Part shown: positions 18,471 to 27,917 of the stretch, piece after piece
Layout of the letters: each line of letters opens with the position of its first letter
How positions within the stretch are numbered: the stretch's first letter is position 1
Assembly: GCA_012523775.1 (NCBI GenBank)
Contig: JAAYTK010000044.1
Span: forward strand, 1-55,444
Length of the DNA stretch: 55,444 bases
Direction: 5' to 3'
From: Clostridiales bacterium
GTDB lineage: Bacteria > Bacillota > Clostridia > Lachnospirales > Lachnospiraceae
Translations under genes and position numbers: made by a program
Notes under the pieces: model-generated
Told to the model about the DNA's origin: nothing
The model's input: the letters and a program-made list of their open reading frames with translations, nothing else
Databases searched by the model: none

Positions 18471-18812
18471 CTATAGCAGCTTTGAAGCATCCTCATTCAG
18501 GAAAAACACCTTATAATAAAGCTCCAGGGACTCTAAAAGCTCCTTCTTAGTCCTCTGAATTTCCTTTATCTTAAGGGCACTTCCAATCTCATCAAAAAAG
18601 AAATCGTCTTCCTTAGCATCAACCCTGAACAGTAAGGTTCCGTCCTTATCAAATTCCAAGGAAAGAATGCCCCCCACATCCTCAGTAAAAAGAACGCACA
18701 TGATTTTAAGCTCATTCTTTATCTGTTCCGGAAGAGCCTGAAAATCCTCATTGATATAATATTTCTTTTCATAAGCACTGCTTGCACATAGAACGACTCT
18801 GTCCTGATACAT
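18471..18812 (-). CDS. Small conserved protein of unknown function (DUF6145-like)
   Basis: A 113-residue acidic soluble protein with no signal, membrane segment or cysteine pattern. I recall similar short proteins in Lachnospiraceae (DUF6145), with the core YINEDFQALPEQIKNELKIMCVLFTEDVGG. No catalytic motif is visible. GGAGC precedes the ATG at good spacing, and the base composition matches its neighbours, so it is a real gene. It lies between argF (30 nt) and coaX (45 nt) and is probably co-transcribed with them. Confidence 0.75.
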   Translation of the reverse strand: MYQDRVVLCASSAYEKKYYINEDFQALPEQIKNELKIMCVLFTEDVGGILSLEFDKDGTLLFRVDAKEDDFFFDEIGSALKIKEIQRTKKELLESLELYYKVFFLNEDASKLL

Positions 18813-18842
18813 ATATAAGCTCCTTATATTATATTTCGTGTT

Positions 18843-19781
18843 TTACTCATTACCGAGTGTGGCTACCATTATTGCCTTAATTGTATGCATGCGGTTCTCT
18901 GCCTGATCAAAAATAACCGTGCTAAATCGCTCGAACACATCATATGTGATTTCATTACCCTTGACCGCAGGAAGGCAATGAAGGACTATTGTATGTGGTT
19001 TACCCGTTTTGGCAAGAAGCTCATCATTAACCTGATATGGCTTTAATAATTTTATCCGTTCTGCTGCCAAATCCTCTTCACCCATTGAGCACCATACATC
19101 CGTATAGATGGCATCCGCATTATGAACGCATTCTATCTTATCGGTAATCTCGACTATACTACCGAAGGATATGGCATATTCTTTGCATTTATCAATAAGC
19201 TCCTTTTTAGGCCAAAGTGACTTCGGAGACAGAATCGTGATATTAACTCCCATCTTGGATGCCCCAATCAGAAGGCTGTTAGCCATGTTGTTACGCCCGT
19301 CTCCCACATATACCAGTTTTAACCCTTCAAGCTTACCAAACTGCTCTTTTAATGTCAAGAAGTCAGCAAGAATTTGCGTGGGATGATACATATCCGTCAA
19401 TCCGTTCCATACCGGAACCCCGCTGTACTTTGCCAGTATCTCAACATTTTCATGAGCAAACCCACGAAATTGTATTCCGTCGAACATCCTGCCTAAGACT
19501 CTTGCCGTATCCTCGATACTTTCTTTATGACCCAGCTGAATATCCTCACTGCCCAAATATTCAGGATGACCTCCCTCATCTATGCAGCCTATGGTAAAAG
19601 AACATCTGGTTCTTGTGGATGGCTTCTCAAAAATCAGAGCTATGTTTTTACCCTTGAGACTGTTCCCAAGAATCCCTTTTTTCTTTTTTTCTTTAAGCTC
19701 ACTCGCTAAGTTGAGTAAATATTCAATTTCCTCCGCAGTATAGTCTTTTAATGTTAAAAAGCTACGTCCCTTTAGATTCAT
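18843..19781 (-). CDS. argF: Ornithine carbamoyltransferase
   Basis: A 312-residue enzyme that transfers the carbamoyl group to ornithine to give citrulline in arginine synthesis. The carbamoyl-phosphate motif STRTR is at 55-59, HPTQ at 133-136, and the ornithine-side HCLPA motif is near the C-terminus. I chose ATG 19781, with GGGAGGAG upstream; an in-frame start at 19799 adds six residues. No other arg gene is near, so the role could be biosynthetic (argF) or catabolic (arcB); the absence of arcA/arcC favours biosynthesis. It heads argF-18471-coaX-dusB. Confidence 0.93.
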   Translation of the reverse strand: MNLKGRSFLTLKDYTAEEIEYLLNLASELKEKKKKGILGNSLKGKNIALIFEKPSTRTRCSFTIGCIDEGGHPEYLGSEDIQLGHKESIEDTARVLGRMFDGIQFRGFAHENVEILAKYSGVPVWNGLTDMYHPTQILADFLTLKEQFGKLEGLKLVYVGDGRNNMANSLLIGASKMGVNITILSPKSLWPKKELIDKCKEYAISFGSIVEITDKIECVHNADAIYTDVWCSMGEEDLAAERIKLLKPYQVNDELLAKTGKPHTIVLHCLPAVKGNEITYDVFERFSTVIFDQAENRMHTIKAIMVATLGNE

Positions 19782-19836
19782 TAAAACTCCTCCCGTCAAC
19801 TTCTTATAAATATAACTATTTTATGTTTATTTATAC

Positions 19837-19863
19837 ATTATAATAAATTTATGCCAATGTCAA
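19837..19863 (-). promoter_or_regulatory. Putative promoter of the argF run
   Basis: The minus strand shows TTGACA (19863-19858) and TATAAT (19842-19837) with a short 15-nt spacer. The -35 box directly abuts the U-tract of the upstream gene's terminator. Both boxes are near perfect but the spacing is suboptimal. Confidence 0.5.
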
Positions 19864-19864
19864 G

Positions 19865-19904
19865 AAAAAAATACCCGGGTAATGGTTTATTTTGCTACCC
19901 GGGT
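19865..19904 (-). terminator. Terminator of the LTA synthase-like gene
   Basis: Nine-base arms acccgggta (19873-19881) and tacccgggt (19896-19904), followed on the minus strand by a run of U. It lies 23 bases after the stop codon. Confidence 0.85.
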
Positions 19905-19927
19905 GTTGCAGAATATGTTGCAGAATA

Positions 19928-21769
19928 TTATTCATCATTATTTAGCTTATTCATTAAATCCTGTTCTAATATTTCCTTAGATGTCTTCTTCAGTAACAGT
20001 GCTTTTTCATATTCCTCTCTGTATGGCATAACATCCACTTCTTCATTTGTTCCTATACGCCATGCCCTGCTATGTTCAAATACCTCCTCACGGGACATCT
20101 GGAAAATAACATCGTTATTGGCAAATGATCCTTCGAAAAGATATGTTGTAAATGCCACAAACCCCTCATCCGAGTTAACGATATCCTTACCGAGAATTAA
20201 TGTATTATCAAGGGACAGCCCCATTATATTAGCTATCGTAGGCAGAAAGTCGATATGTCCACCGGTAGTATGAATTGTTTCTTTCACATTACTGTCAGGT
20301 ATATGAATAAGCATAGGTACATTAAGCATTTCATCATAGTCATATTCTCTGCCGATGAAATTGCTGACACTCTCCTTAACATCTTCCATATTACAGTTCA
20401 GTCCATGGTGATCTCCATATAAAGCAAATACGGTATTGTTGTATAATCCCGCTTCCTTCAAATCAGATATAAACTGTCCGATTGCTTCGTCTGTATAACG
20501 TACAGTCTGCAGGTAATCGCCAAACTTTGTATCCACATCCTCCTCCAAAAGCTCCAAGGATCGATATTCCTCATCCAGAATAAACGGATGGTGATTAGTC
20601 AAGGTAATTACAAAGGAGAAATAGGGTTCCTGCTGCTCTTTTAGTATGGAAACCAGTTGACTGAACATCGATTTGTCTGATATACCCATCCCAAAGATCT
20701 CGTCCTGATTAAGATCCTCCAGGCTGTAATAGTCCTCAAATCCCTGATAAGGATATGCAGCCTCTCTATTCCAGAAGTCACCCTCATATCCATGAACCGC
20801 AAACGCCTTATATCCTTGCTCCCTCATAAGCCACGGCAGTCCGTTGAATACATTGTCCTCATACAGACGATATATTTCACCGTCGATTAGCGGATATAGA
20901 CTGTTAAGAGATGAGAACTCGGCATCAGCGGTATTTCCCTTTCCTACATTGGAAAAATACTGATCAAAATAAATAGTATCATTCTCAATCAGTCTGTTGA
21001 GGTTTGGGGTTATTTCCTGCCCATTGTACAGGGCATTAATCACAAAATCCTGAAAGGCCTCCAGTTGAATAACCACCAGATTTTTTCCTTCCCCGATTTG
21101 ATAGTATTTGGGTATTTGCGGTTCTATTATATTATCACTGACTACTTCAAGTATCTCTTCCTCATCCATTTCGCTTTTGGCAAGATTATCGGCTATGACT
21201 TCATAGATATCTCCCACATGACTTGTAAAAAATTCCATGCTATTAACTCTTGCAACGGCGGCTGAGCTAAACGGATTGGTAATCATGGTAAAAATAAGTA
21301 CCGTAACCAGAGAAAAAGCTATTTTAAGCTCTGTGTGATAGACCGGCTTAATATTGCTGAATCTTTTCGAATATCTCTTAAAAGAAATATATACAAAGGG
21401 AATATCTATAAAAAGAAGAAAGCTGGCCGGTATAAGTGTCGCTATGAAGCTGTCAGGCACCGCTGTTACAGCCTTGGCCTGCCAAAGCTGTCTAATCGAA
21501 ACCGTCTGATTATAATAGTTATAATACATCGTATCGGCAAACATAAGGAGGCTTAACAGGCTATACACTAAGAGGAATATTCCCCTCTTACGCTTTAGCC
21601 CACATCTTCCAAAGAATATAAAAATCAGTCCCCATACCGCCATACTGATTATTATTAATACCAGCTCCATCTTATTCACATCGATTAATGCATAGTAAAT
21701 CATCATCTTTAGAGCAAACAAAGCAGATATACAGTATGGCGACAATATAAATTTTTTAAGTCTCTTCAT
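19928..21769 (-). CDS. LTA synthase-like membrane sulfatase
   Basis: A 613-residue protein with about five N-terminal membrane helices and a large outer sulfatase-fold domain, as in lipoteichoic acid synthase LtaS. Metal and catalytic residues are in place: E237 (QLEAFQ), the nucleophile T280 (GKGNTADAEF) and YGDHHG near the C-terminus. LtaS enzymes move glycerol phosphate from phosphatidylglycerol onto a glycolipid or teichoic chain. Whether this one makes LTA or another phosphoglycerol polymer is not clear. I chose ATG 21769 with GGGTGG upstream; an in-frame start at 21850 adds 27 residues with no signal. It is transcribed alone. Confidence 0.88.
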   Translation of the reverse strand: MKRLKKFILSPYCISALFALKMMIYYALIDVNKMELVLIIISMAVWGLIFIFFGRCGLKRKRGIFLLVYSLLSLLMFADTMYYNYYNQTVSIRQLWQAKAVTAVPDSFIATLIPASFLLFIDIPFVYISFKRYSKRFSNIKPVYHTELKIAFSLVTVLIFTMITNPFSSAAVARVNSMEFFTSHVGDIYEVIADNLAKSEMDEEEILEVVSDNIIEPQIPKYYQIGEGKNLVVIQLEAFQDFVINALYNGQEITPNLNRLIENDTIYFDQYFSNVGKGNTADAEFSSLNSLYPLIDGEIYRLYEDNVFNGLPWLMREQGYKAFAVHGYEGDFWNREAAYPYQGFEDYYSLEDLNQDEIFGMGISDKSMFSQLVSILKEQQEPYFSFVITLTNHHPFILDEEYRSLELLEEDVDTKFGDYLQTVRYTDEAIGQFISDLKEAGLYNNTVFALYGDHHGLNCNMEDVKESVSNFIGREYDYDEMLNVPMLIHIPDSNVKETIHTTGGHIDFLPTIANIMGLSLDNTLILGKDIVNSDEGFVAFTTYLFEGSFANNDVIFQMSREEVFEHSRAWRIGTNEEVDVMPYREEYEKALLLKKTSKEILEQDLMNKLNNDE

Positions 21770-21903
21770 ATTTACCACCCAAATCACAACTGTAATACAT
21801 TTACATATTAACTCATTGAAATAATACAACACTGTATCAAGGAAAATCAAGTAAAAAAATCTTAACTTTTTCTTAACAAAAAAATAATAATATCAAAGAA
21901 AAT

Positions 21904-21946
21904 TAATGGGCACATAAAGTATTAATAATACCTTAAGCACCCATTG
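21904..21946 (-). terminator. Terminator of the NfeD-SPFH pair
   Basis: A long imperfect stem with aatgggc and gcccatt-like ends (about 21904-21923 with 21925-21946) just after the SPFH stop codon. The minus-strand tail AATTTTCTTT is only moderately U-rich. Confidence 0.55.
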
Positions 21947-21969
21947 TTTATCGTTACTATGTCAGCAGA

Positions 21970-22896
21970 CTAATCTTCCTTAATAACCTCAACCATAGAT
22001 TTAGCCAGTCCGGCTATACCCTGAATCTCGGACGGAATGATTATCTTAGTAGCTTTGCCGTCTGCTGCCTTCTCGAATGCCTCCATGCTTCTTAGCTGAA
22101 GAACTTCGATTGTAGGATCAGCTTCCTTAAGGAACTTAATTCCTTCAGCTCTTGCTTGCTGTACCTTTAAGATTGCCTCAGCCTCACCCTCTGCTTCTCT
22201 AATCATGGCTTCTTTCTTAGCCTCAGCACGGAGTATTGCTGATTTCTTCTCACCCTCTGCATTAAGAATTGCGGATTCCTTATTACCCTCAGCAACAAGA
22301 ATAGCGGATCTTTTCTCTCCTTCTGCAATGAGTATGGCCTCTCTACGCTCTCGCTCAGCCTTCATTTGCTTCTCCATGGCATCCTGAATGGCTGCAGGAG
22401 GAATAATATTCTTAAGCTCAACACGGGTTACCTTAATACCCCAAGGATCAGTTGCTTCGTCAAGTATCTGACGCATTTTGCTGTTAATTATCTCTCTTGA
22501 GGTTAATGTCTCATCCAACTCCAGATCACCAATAATATTTCGAAGTGTGGTTGCAGTCAGATTTTCTATGGCTAATAAAGGATTATCCACACCATAGGTA
22601 TATAGCTTGGGGTCGGTAATTGCAAAGAATACTACGGTGTCAATCTTCATGGTTACATTATCCTTTGTAATTACAGGCTGTGGAGCGAAATCCACCACTT
22701 GTTCCTTAAGAAGAACTCTCTTTGCCACTCTATCAATTAGGGGTAGCTTAAAATGTAATCCCACATCCCAGGTAGCCTGATATCCTCCCAAACGCTCCAA
22801 AATATAAGCATTTGCCTGAGGTACTATCCTAATACAGGACGCAAGGATTAATAAAACCAGTATAGCAAAAATGATGATAATTGCTTCTATAGGCAA
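21970..22896 (-). CDS. SPFH/Band 7 (stomatin/paraslipin-like) protein
   Basis: A 308-residue protein with one N-terminal membrane helix (5-23), an SPFH domain (about 24-180) and a long helical, Ala/Glu-rich coiled-coil stretch (about 180-255) with repeated EAEGEKxSAIL units. SPFH proteins oligomerise at the membrane and organise membrane microdomains or modulate FtsH-like proteases. The start is TTG at 22896, seven bases after GGAGGG. It lies three nt after the nfeD-type gene, a very frequent pairing, so the two probably act together. It could be called QmcA-like; I do not assign a symbol. Confidence 0.92.
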   Translation of the reverse strand: MPIEAIIIIFAILVLLILASCIRIVPQANAYILERLGGYQATWDVGLHFKLPLIDRVAKRVLLKEQVVDFAPQPVITKDNVTMKIDTVVFFAITDPKLYTYGVDNPLLAIENLTATTLRNIIGDLELDETLTSREIINSKMRQILDEATDPWGIKVTRVELKNIIPPAAIQDAMEKQMKAERERREAILIAEGEKRSAILVAEGNKESAILNAEGEKKSAILRAEAKKEAMIREAEGEAEAILKVQQARAEGIKFLKEADPTIEVLQLRSMEAFEKAADGKATKIIIPSEIQGIAGLAKSMVEVIKED

Positions 22897-22899
22897 TGT

Positions 22900-23337
22900 T
22901 TATCCCTCCTTTTTTATATTCACCATTAACTTAACTCCCGATATAGATTCTACTATGACTTTTGTTCCTTTTTCTATTATCTCTCCGTTTACGGATCTGG
23001 CCGTCCATTCCAAGCCGTTAATAGTTACACTTCCGGTTGCATTAATATTATCAATCGTAGAAGTTACCAATGCTTCTTTTCCTATTACTGTCTCAAAATT
23101 TGTTTTAGTTCTGGTAGAATTAAAGTATTTTTTAACGAAGGGTCTGGTAAAGAATAATAAAACCAGGGATATTACAAGGAATAATATGATTTCTACAAGC
23201 AAATTATCATAGAACAATGATACTATAAATGCTACGAGCGCTCCGCCCGCAAACCATATGGTGGTCAGCCCTAATGTTATCATCTCAACAAATATTAAAA
23301 ATGCGAGAAGTATAAGCCATGCTATTGAATTTGCCAT
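22900..23337 (-). CDS. NfeD-family membrane protein
   Basis: A 145-residue protein with three to four membrane helices in the first 70 residues and a C-terminal OB-fold domain (about 85-145: GKEALVTSTI...GSVTINGLEW...GTKVIVESISG). This is the short NfeD form that partners SPFH proteins. The reaction is unknown; the pair is thought to shape membrane domains. It is upstream of the SPFH gene with a three-base gap, so translation is probably coupled. Confidence 0.9.
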   Translation of the reverse strand: MANSIAWLILLAFLIFVEMITLGLTTIWFAGGALVAFIVSLFYDNLLVEIILFLVISLVLLFFTRPFVKKYFNSTRTKTNFETVIGKEALVTSTIDNINATGSVTINGLEWTARSVNGEIIEKGTKVIVESISGVKLMVNIKKEG

Positions 23338-23427
23338 TCCTGCCGCCCCCCTTTCTATAACTTATAGTATCATTTTATAGAAAAGACACTGTTAATACAA
23401 TAGTTATGCATGTTTTTTAATTATATT

Positions 23428-24249
23428 TTAATCTTCAATATGTTTATCGGTTGTCGCTCTTCTTTGTCTCGCGGCCTCATACATTAATATGCCGGCGGCT
23501 ATGGCCGCATTCAATGATTCCACCTTGCCTGCCATCGGTATCCTAATCAGGTTATCCGCCATGGCTACTGTGGCTTCAGACAGACCGTTGGCTTCATTTC
23601 CGATAAGCAGGCCGCACTTTCCTAAGAAACATCCGGATGTATCATATGGGACACCGGATAAATGTGCGGCAAACAGCTTAAATCCGCCTTCCTTCAGGCC
23701 GGCAAGAACCTCTAAAAAGTCCTCCGCTTCATAATATGGGACCCTAAAAATAGAACCCATTGTGGATCGTACCACCTTGGGCTGCAAAACATCTGCACAG
23801 GAGCGGTTCAGTATGATGCCTGAAACCCCCGCACCCTCTGCAGTCCGTATTATCGTTCCTAAGTTACCCGGATCACGGATATCCTCCAGTATCAACAGAA
23901 ACGAATCCTTACCATTGATTATTTGGTCTAAGGTATATACGGGTTTTCTGACAATTCCCATAATACCCTGTGGTGTCATTGTGTCTGTCACCTGATTAAA
24001 AACCGAATCCTTTATAATCTCATATTCCAGCCCTATGAAGAATTCCTCTGTCATTATCTTTTCCTGACAGAAGCTTTCAGACATATAGGCCTTAACCAAT
24101 AATCCTGAGGCCTTAGCCTCCTCGAGCATCTTAATTCCTTCCACAATAAATAAACCCTGTTCCCTTCTTGCCTTGGATTTTCTTTGTAACAGCGCAAGAT
24201 TTTTAATCTGTGGATTGTTCGTACTGCTGATTATCGATTTGGAATTCAT
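23428..24249 (-). CDS. TrmH/SpoU-family RNA 2'-O-methyltransferase
   Basis: A 273-residue SPOUT methyltransferase with an N-terminal substrate-binding domain. The three family motifs are present: NLGTIIRTAEGAG, VRSTMGSIFRVPY and the knot-forming LIGNEANGLSE...IPMAGKVESLNAA. Members methylate ribose in rRNA or tRNA; the target base is not known. I chose ATG 24249, one base after the prfA stop, with an AGAGGA site inside the end of prfA. The ORF can be extended to 24300 only by overlapping prfA. It is the last gene of rpmE-DUF1385-prmC-prfA-trmH. Confidence 0.9.
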   Translation of the reverse strand: MNSKSIISSTNNPQIKNLALLQRKSKARREQGLFIVEGIKMLEEAKASGLLVKAYMSESFCQEKIMTEEFFIGLEYEIIKDSVFNQVTDTMTPQGIMGIVRKPVYTLDQIINGKDSFLLILEDIRDPGNLGTIIRTAEGAGVSGIILNRSCADVLQPKVVRSTMGSIFRVPYYEAEDFLEVLAGLKEGGFKLFAAHLSGVPYDTSGCFLGKCGLLIGNEANGLSEATVAMADNLIRIPMAGKVESLNAAIAAGILMYEAARQRRATTDKHIED

Positions 24250-24250
24250 A

Positions 24251-25327
24251 TTAGTTATCCTCTTGCATTTTACTAAGCTTCGCTGCTTGATCAGCCGCAA
24301 TCAGACTGTCAATTATCTCATCAAGGTCTCCGTTTAATACATTCTCGATCTGATGAAGAGTGAGTTTTATTCGATGATCCGTTACACGCCCCTGCGGGAA
24401 ATTATATGTTCTAATCTTCTCGGAACGGTCACCTGTACCAACCTGGCTCTTTCTAGCCTCGGCCTCTGCACTCTGTGCCTTCTCAAGCTCCATTTCATAT
24501 AGTCTTGAGCGTAATATCTTAATCGCCTTATCCTTATTCTTTAGTTGGGATTTTTCATCCTGGCAGGTAACAACTATTCCCGTCGGAATATGAGTTAATC
24601 TAACTGCCGAGTCTGTCGTATTAACGCTTTGTCCGCCGTTTCCCGAGGATCTGAATACATCAAATTTACATTCGTTAAGATCAATTTCGATATCAACCTC
24701 ATCCGCCTCGGGCATAATAGCCACGGTTGAGGTAGATGTATGAATTCTGCCTCCGGATTCTGTAACTGGTACTCTCTGAACGCGATGAACACCGCTCTCA
24801 TATTTAAGCTTTGAATAGGCTCCCTTACCGTTAATCATAAAGATAACTTCTTTAAATCCACCTATTCCGTTCTCGTTCAGGTTCATCATATCTATTTTCC
24901 AACGATTTCTCTCGGCATACATAACATACATTCTGTATAACTCTGCCGCAAATAAAGCAGCCTCATCGCCGCCTGCACCGGCCCTGATTTCCACTATAAC
25001 GTTCTTATCATCATTAGGGTCCTTAGGAAGAAGAAGTATCTTAAGCTCTTCTTCTATCTCACTTATTCGTTGCTTACTCTCATTTAATTCTTCTCTTGCC
25101 AGTTCACGGATTTCCTCATCGCTTTCTTCCTCAAGCATCTGAAGACTATCCTCCATTGTTTTTACCATATCCTTATATTCCAGATACTTCTCAACGATCT
25201 CAGCAAGATCGGATTGCTCCTTCATAAGATCCCTATAATGCTTCTGATCATTGACTACATTGGGATCCATAAGCTCTTGTTCTATTTCCTTATATCTAAT
25301 CAGTATATCTTCTAAACGATCAAACAT
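24251..25327 (-). CDS. prfA: Peptide chain release factor 1
   Basis: A 358-residue release factor that ends translation at UAA and UAG. The stop-codon tripeptide PVT (family PxT) is at 187-189 and the GGQ motif that enters the peptidyl transferase centre is at 231-233. The PxT motif separates it from RF2 (SPF). I chose ATG 25327 with GGAGG eight bases upstream; an in-frame start at 25342 adds five residues. It directly follows prmC, whose product methylates the GGQ glutamine, so enzyme and substrate are co-expressed. Confidence 0.97.
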   Translation of the reverse strand: MFDRLEDILIRYKEIEQELMDPNVVNDQKHYRDLMKEQSDLAEIVEKYLEYKDMVKTMEDSLQMLEEESDEEIRELAREELNESKQRISEIEEELKILLLPKDPNDDKNVIVEIRAGAGGDEAALFAAELYRMYVMYAERNRWKIDMMNLNENGIGGFKEVIFMINGKGAYSKLKYESGVHRVQRVPVTESGGRIHTSTSTVAIMPEADEVDIEIDLNECKFDVFRSSGNGGQSVNTTDSAVRLTHIPTGIVVTCQDEKSQLKNKDKAIKILRSRLYEMELEKAQSAEAEARKSQVGTGDRSEKIRTYNFPQGRVTDHRIKLTLHQIENVLNGDLDEIIDSLIAADQAAKLSKMQEDN

Positions 25328-25351
25328 CCGGCACGCCTCCATTATTTTCTA

Positions 25352-26185
25352 TCAAATTGGCCTCTTACCATATACCACACGATCAAGCCCACTTAAATCC
25401 TTCTTTACATTAATATCAATAAATCCTTGTTCTTCGAGCATTTTAGATACCGCTCCACCCTGGTCATATCCAATTTCAAAGAATAAATATCCTCCCGAAT
25501 TTAGAAACCGGTTAACCTCATCGATTATCCTCTTATAATATACCAGTCCGCTGGCCCCGGCATCCAAGGCAAGCTTAGGCTCATGGTCTTTTACCTCCGG
25601 CATAAGAGATAATATTTCCTCGGTCTTTATATAGGGTGGGTTTGATACTATTATATCAAATACTCCCTCTACATTATCAAATAAATCGCTATAAATAAAA
25701 TCTACTTCTGCACCTAATCTATATGCATTTCTTTTTGCTACTTTCAGTGCCTCTCTTGATATGTCAATACCGACTGCCTCTTTTATGTTTCCCAATTTAG
25801 CAAGGGATATTATTATACATCCTGATCCCGTGCACATATCAAGCACTGCTTTATCCTTAGAAACCTTCAGCACCTCTTCCACGAGTAGCTCCGTATCCTG
25901 CCTTGGGATCAGAACGTTTTCGTCAACCTCAAATTCCAGTCCCATGAATTCCTGCACGCCTGTTAGGTATTGTAGGGGAACATGCGATGCTCTTTTCTCT
26001 ATCAATTTCTTATATTCAAGAGCCTTATCCTCTGAAACCTTCTTATTCTCATGCATGAAAAAATCTGCTCTGTTAATCCCAAACACATGGGCAAGCAGAT
26101 ACCATGCATCAATATCGGCATCTGCTATCCCACTTTTTTTAAGGAACTCACGTGCAGTCTGTAATAATTCTTTATAGGTACTCAT
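25352..26185 (-). CDS. prmC: Release factor glutamine N5-methyltransferase
   Basis: A 277-residue enzyme that methylates the GGQ glutamine of RF1 and RF2 using S-adenosylmethionine. The N-terminal helical release-factor-binding domain (1-80) is followed by a Rossmann domain with the SAM motif LDMCTGSGCI (115-124) and the catalytic NPPY at 182-185. It lies 24 nt before the prfA coding start, the classic gene pair. The ribosome binding site GGAGG is somewhat far from the ATG (about 14 bases), so expression may depend on coupling. Confidence 0.96.
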   Translation of the reverse strand: MSTYKELLQTAREFLKKSGIADADIDAWYLLAHVFGINRADFFMHENKKVSEDKALEYKKLIEKRASHVPLQYLTGVQEFMGLEFEVDENVLIPRQDTELLVEEVLKVSKDKAVLDMCTGSGCIIISLAKLGNIKEAVGIDISREALKVAKRNAYRLGAEVDFIYSDLFDNVEGVFDIIVSNPPYIKTEEILSLMPEVKDHEPKLALDAGASGLVYYKRIIDEVNRFLNSGGYLFFEIGYDQGGAVSKMLEEQGFIDINVKKDLSGLDRVVYGKRPI

Positions 26186-26219
26186 TTTACCAATCTATGC
26201 CCTCCGGTCAATTAAGCGG

Positions 26220-27428
26220 TTATTTATCATCATTAAAATCCAGGTATTTATCAAGGGCTCTCAAAATTTCATCATCTTCCTCGTAATCACTCTTTGGACT
26301 GGCGATACTGATCTCAGATGTGGCAGAATATTCACTTTTCGCCGTATCCTTTCTCCTAATCGGCGATTCCTTCTTAGACTCCTTAGTCTTTATGGTCTTT
26401 TTATCTGCTTTAGCAGATTTCTCCTTAACAGCCGAAGCCTTCTTGGTTTCATCCTCGCTTGCCTGCGGCTTCTCCTGCTTGCTGTCACGACGCTTTTTTT
26501 GAGCCTTTTTCTGAGGCTTTTCTTCTTCCGATTCCTTTTCTAAAAAGCCTCTCCAATCAAATATTGTCTCTACAGATTTTATTGCCACCTCAATCATATC
26601 ATCGTCAGGTTCCTTGGTAGTTAGTGCCTGCATCCACAGACCGGGCTTACTAAGTACATTGACTATCTTGCTCTCACTTCTACCGGCTAAGCGGATAAAT
26701 TCATATGATATCCCTGCAATTGCAGGAACCAACAGTATCCTTGACAATACTCTTAATGGCAAGGTCGGCGGTCTAAGAACAACAAAGAATACCAGACTTA
26801 TCAGCATGACAAGCAGCATAAAGCTGGTTCCGCATCGTTTATGGGCCTTTGTCTGCCATTTGACATTTTCCACTGTGAGCTCAAAGCCGTTCTCAAGGCA
26901 ATTAATTGTCTTATGCTCTGCCCCATGGTACATAAATACTCTCTTTATTTCCTTCATCATAGAGGCCAATAGAATATAGCCGATAAAAATCAGCAGCCTT
27001 ATTATTCCTTCCAATAAGGATAGCAGAAAGATGCTGTCTATCCACCTCGCAAATAGGTTTGACACCAAAACAGGCAGTACCATAAATAATGAGATGGATA
27101 TTGCAAGGGATACAATTATAGCCAAAGCCATAAGTAGAGCATTTGTCTTTTCGGACACTTCCTTTTTGTCCTTTTCTGCTTCTTCATCAAAAAAGCTTGC
27201 CGAGAAATTCAATACCTTCATACCAATTACCATAGAATCGATAAATGCAAGCATACCTCTAAAAATCGGAAGCTTAAACAACTTTACCTTGTCAGAAAAA
27301 TCCTTATGCTTTTTCTTTACCACAGTAATTTCATTGTTTGGTTTTCGGACTGCTATGGCGTATTCATCCTTATTTTTCATCATTACGCCTTCAATAACAG
27401 CCATTCCCCCAATACCGGATGGTTTCAT
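26220..27428 (-). CDS. DUF1385 membrane protein with charged C-terminal tail
   Basis: A 402-residue protein of the YqhQ/DUF1385 family. It has the N-terminal signature GGMAVIEGVMMKN, about four membrane helices (near 95-120, 130-155, 205-225, 228-245) and the conserved MYHGAEHKTINCLE block at about 165-178 with conserved His and Cys. From about residue 305 the protein carries a Lys/Glu-rich, low-complexity tail of roughly 95 residues that the family core lacks. Its function is unknown, but the gene is very often next to prmC and prfA, as here. The ATG has AAAGG upstream. Confidence 0.88.
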   Translation of the reverse strand: MKPSGIGGMAVIEGVMMKNKDEYAIAVRKPNNEITVVKKKHKDFSDKVKLFKLPIFRGMLAFIDSMVIGMKVLNFSASFFDEEAEKDKKEVSEKTNALLMALAIIVSLAISISLFMVLPVLVSNLFARWIDSIFLLSLLEGIIRLLIFIGYILLASMMKEIKRVFMYHGAEHKTINCLENGFELTVENVKWQTKAHKRCGTSFMLLVMLISLVFFVVLRPPTLPLRVLSRILLVPAIAGISYEFIRLAGRSESKIVNVLSKPGLWMQALTTKEPDDDMIEVAIKSVETIFDWRGFLEKESEEEKPQKKAQKKRRDSKQEKPQASEDETKKASAVKEKSAKADKKTIKTKESKKESPIRRKDTAKSEYSATSEISIASPKSDYEEDDEILRALDKYLDFNDDK

Positions 27429-27496
27429 TTTTATCCCAGGCCTTTCTTAAATTAATATTATCTTATGTGTATGTGTACTTATTTTATAATGAAATA

Positions 27497-27521
27497 GGTT
27501 GAGGAAGCAAACCTCAACCCG
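27497..27521 (-). terminator. Weak terminator after rpmE
   Basis: Eight-base arms ggttgagg (27498-27505) and cctcaacc (27512-27519). The tail on the minus strand, TATTTCATT, is poorly U-rich, so partial read-through into the DUF1385 gene is likely. Confidence 0.4.
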
Positions 27522-27546
27522 ATTTTCAATGCTCTATAAAAGTGCT

Positions 27547-27759
27547 TTAATTGTCATCCTTATTAATACCATATCTGCGATTAAACTTCTCAATTGCACC
27601 ACGGGCTGCAGCAGTCTTTTGCTGACCGGTATAGAATGAATGGCATTTGGAACAAATCTCAACACGGATTTCTTCCTTTGTTGAACCTGTAACAAATTCA
27701 TTACCACAGTTACAAGTCACCTTAGCCTGAAAATACTTGGGATGGATCTCTGTTTTCAT
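27547..27759 (-). CDS. rpmE: 50S ribosomal protein L31, zinc-binding type
   Basis: A 70-residue ribosomal protein with four zinc ligands C16, C18, C36 and C39 (CNCG...CSKC), the zinc-containing paralogue used when zinc is plentiful. GGTG precedes the ATG. In many Firmicutes rpmE directly follows rho; here a 1.5 kb segment separates them. Its promoter (27834-27862) overlaps the direct repeat that bounds that segment. Confidence 0.96.
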   Translation of the reverse strand: MKTEIHPKYFQAKVTCNCGNEFVTGSTKEEIRVEICSKCHSFYTGQQKTAAARGAIEKFNRRYGINKDDN

Positions 27760-27833
27760 GATTTCACCTCTTCACTACAAATCTACTATATTGGTCATTA
27801 TATAATAATCCCAACTTAATAAACAGCTTACTA

Positions 27834-27862
27834 ATTATAGCATAGCTATTTTCCCTTTGCAA
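27834..27862 (-). promoter_or_regulatory. Sigma-A promoter of rpmE
   Basis: The minus strand shows TTGCAA (27862-27857), a 17-nt spacer and TATAAT (27839-27834). The -35 box lies inside the extended direct repeat 27856-27889. The other repeat copy lacks the -10 box. Confidence 0.7.
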
Positions 27863-27889
27863 TACCTAAAAGACAATTTTGGTCTGTTT
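27856..27889. repeat. Direct repeat, left copy (rpmE side)
   Basis: A 34-base block matching 29372-29405 at all but two positions, with 23 exact bases at 27863-27885. It contains a copy of the last codons and stop of rho, away from rho itself. It bounds the ABC-transporter remnant on the rpmE side. Confidence 0.85.
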
Positions 27890-27917
27890 CTAAAGTGCTA
27901 AAATTTCTTATTTTATT

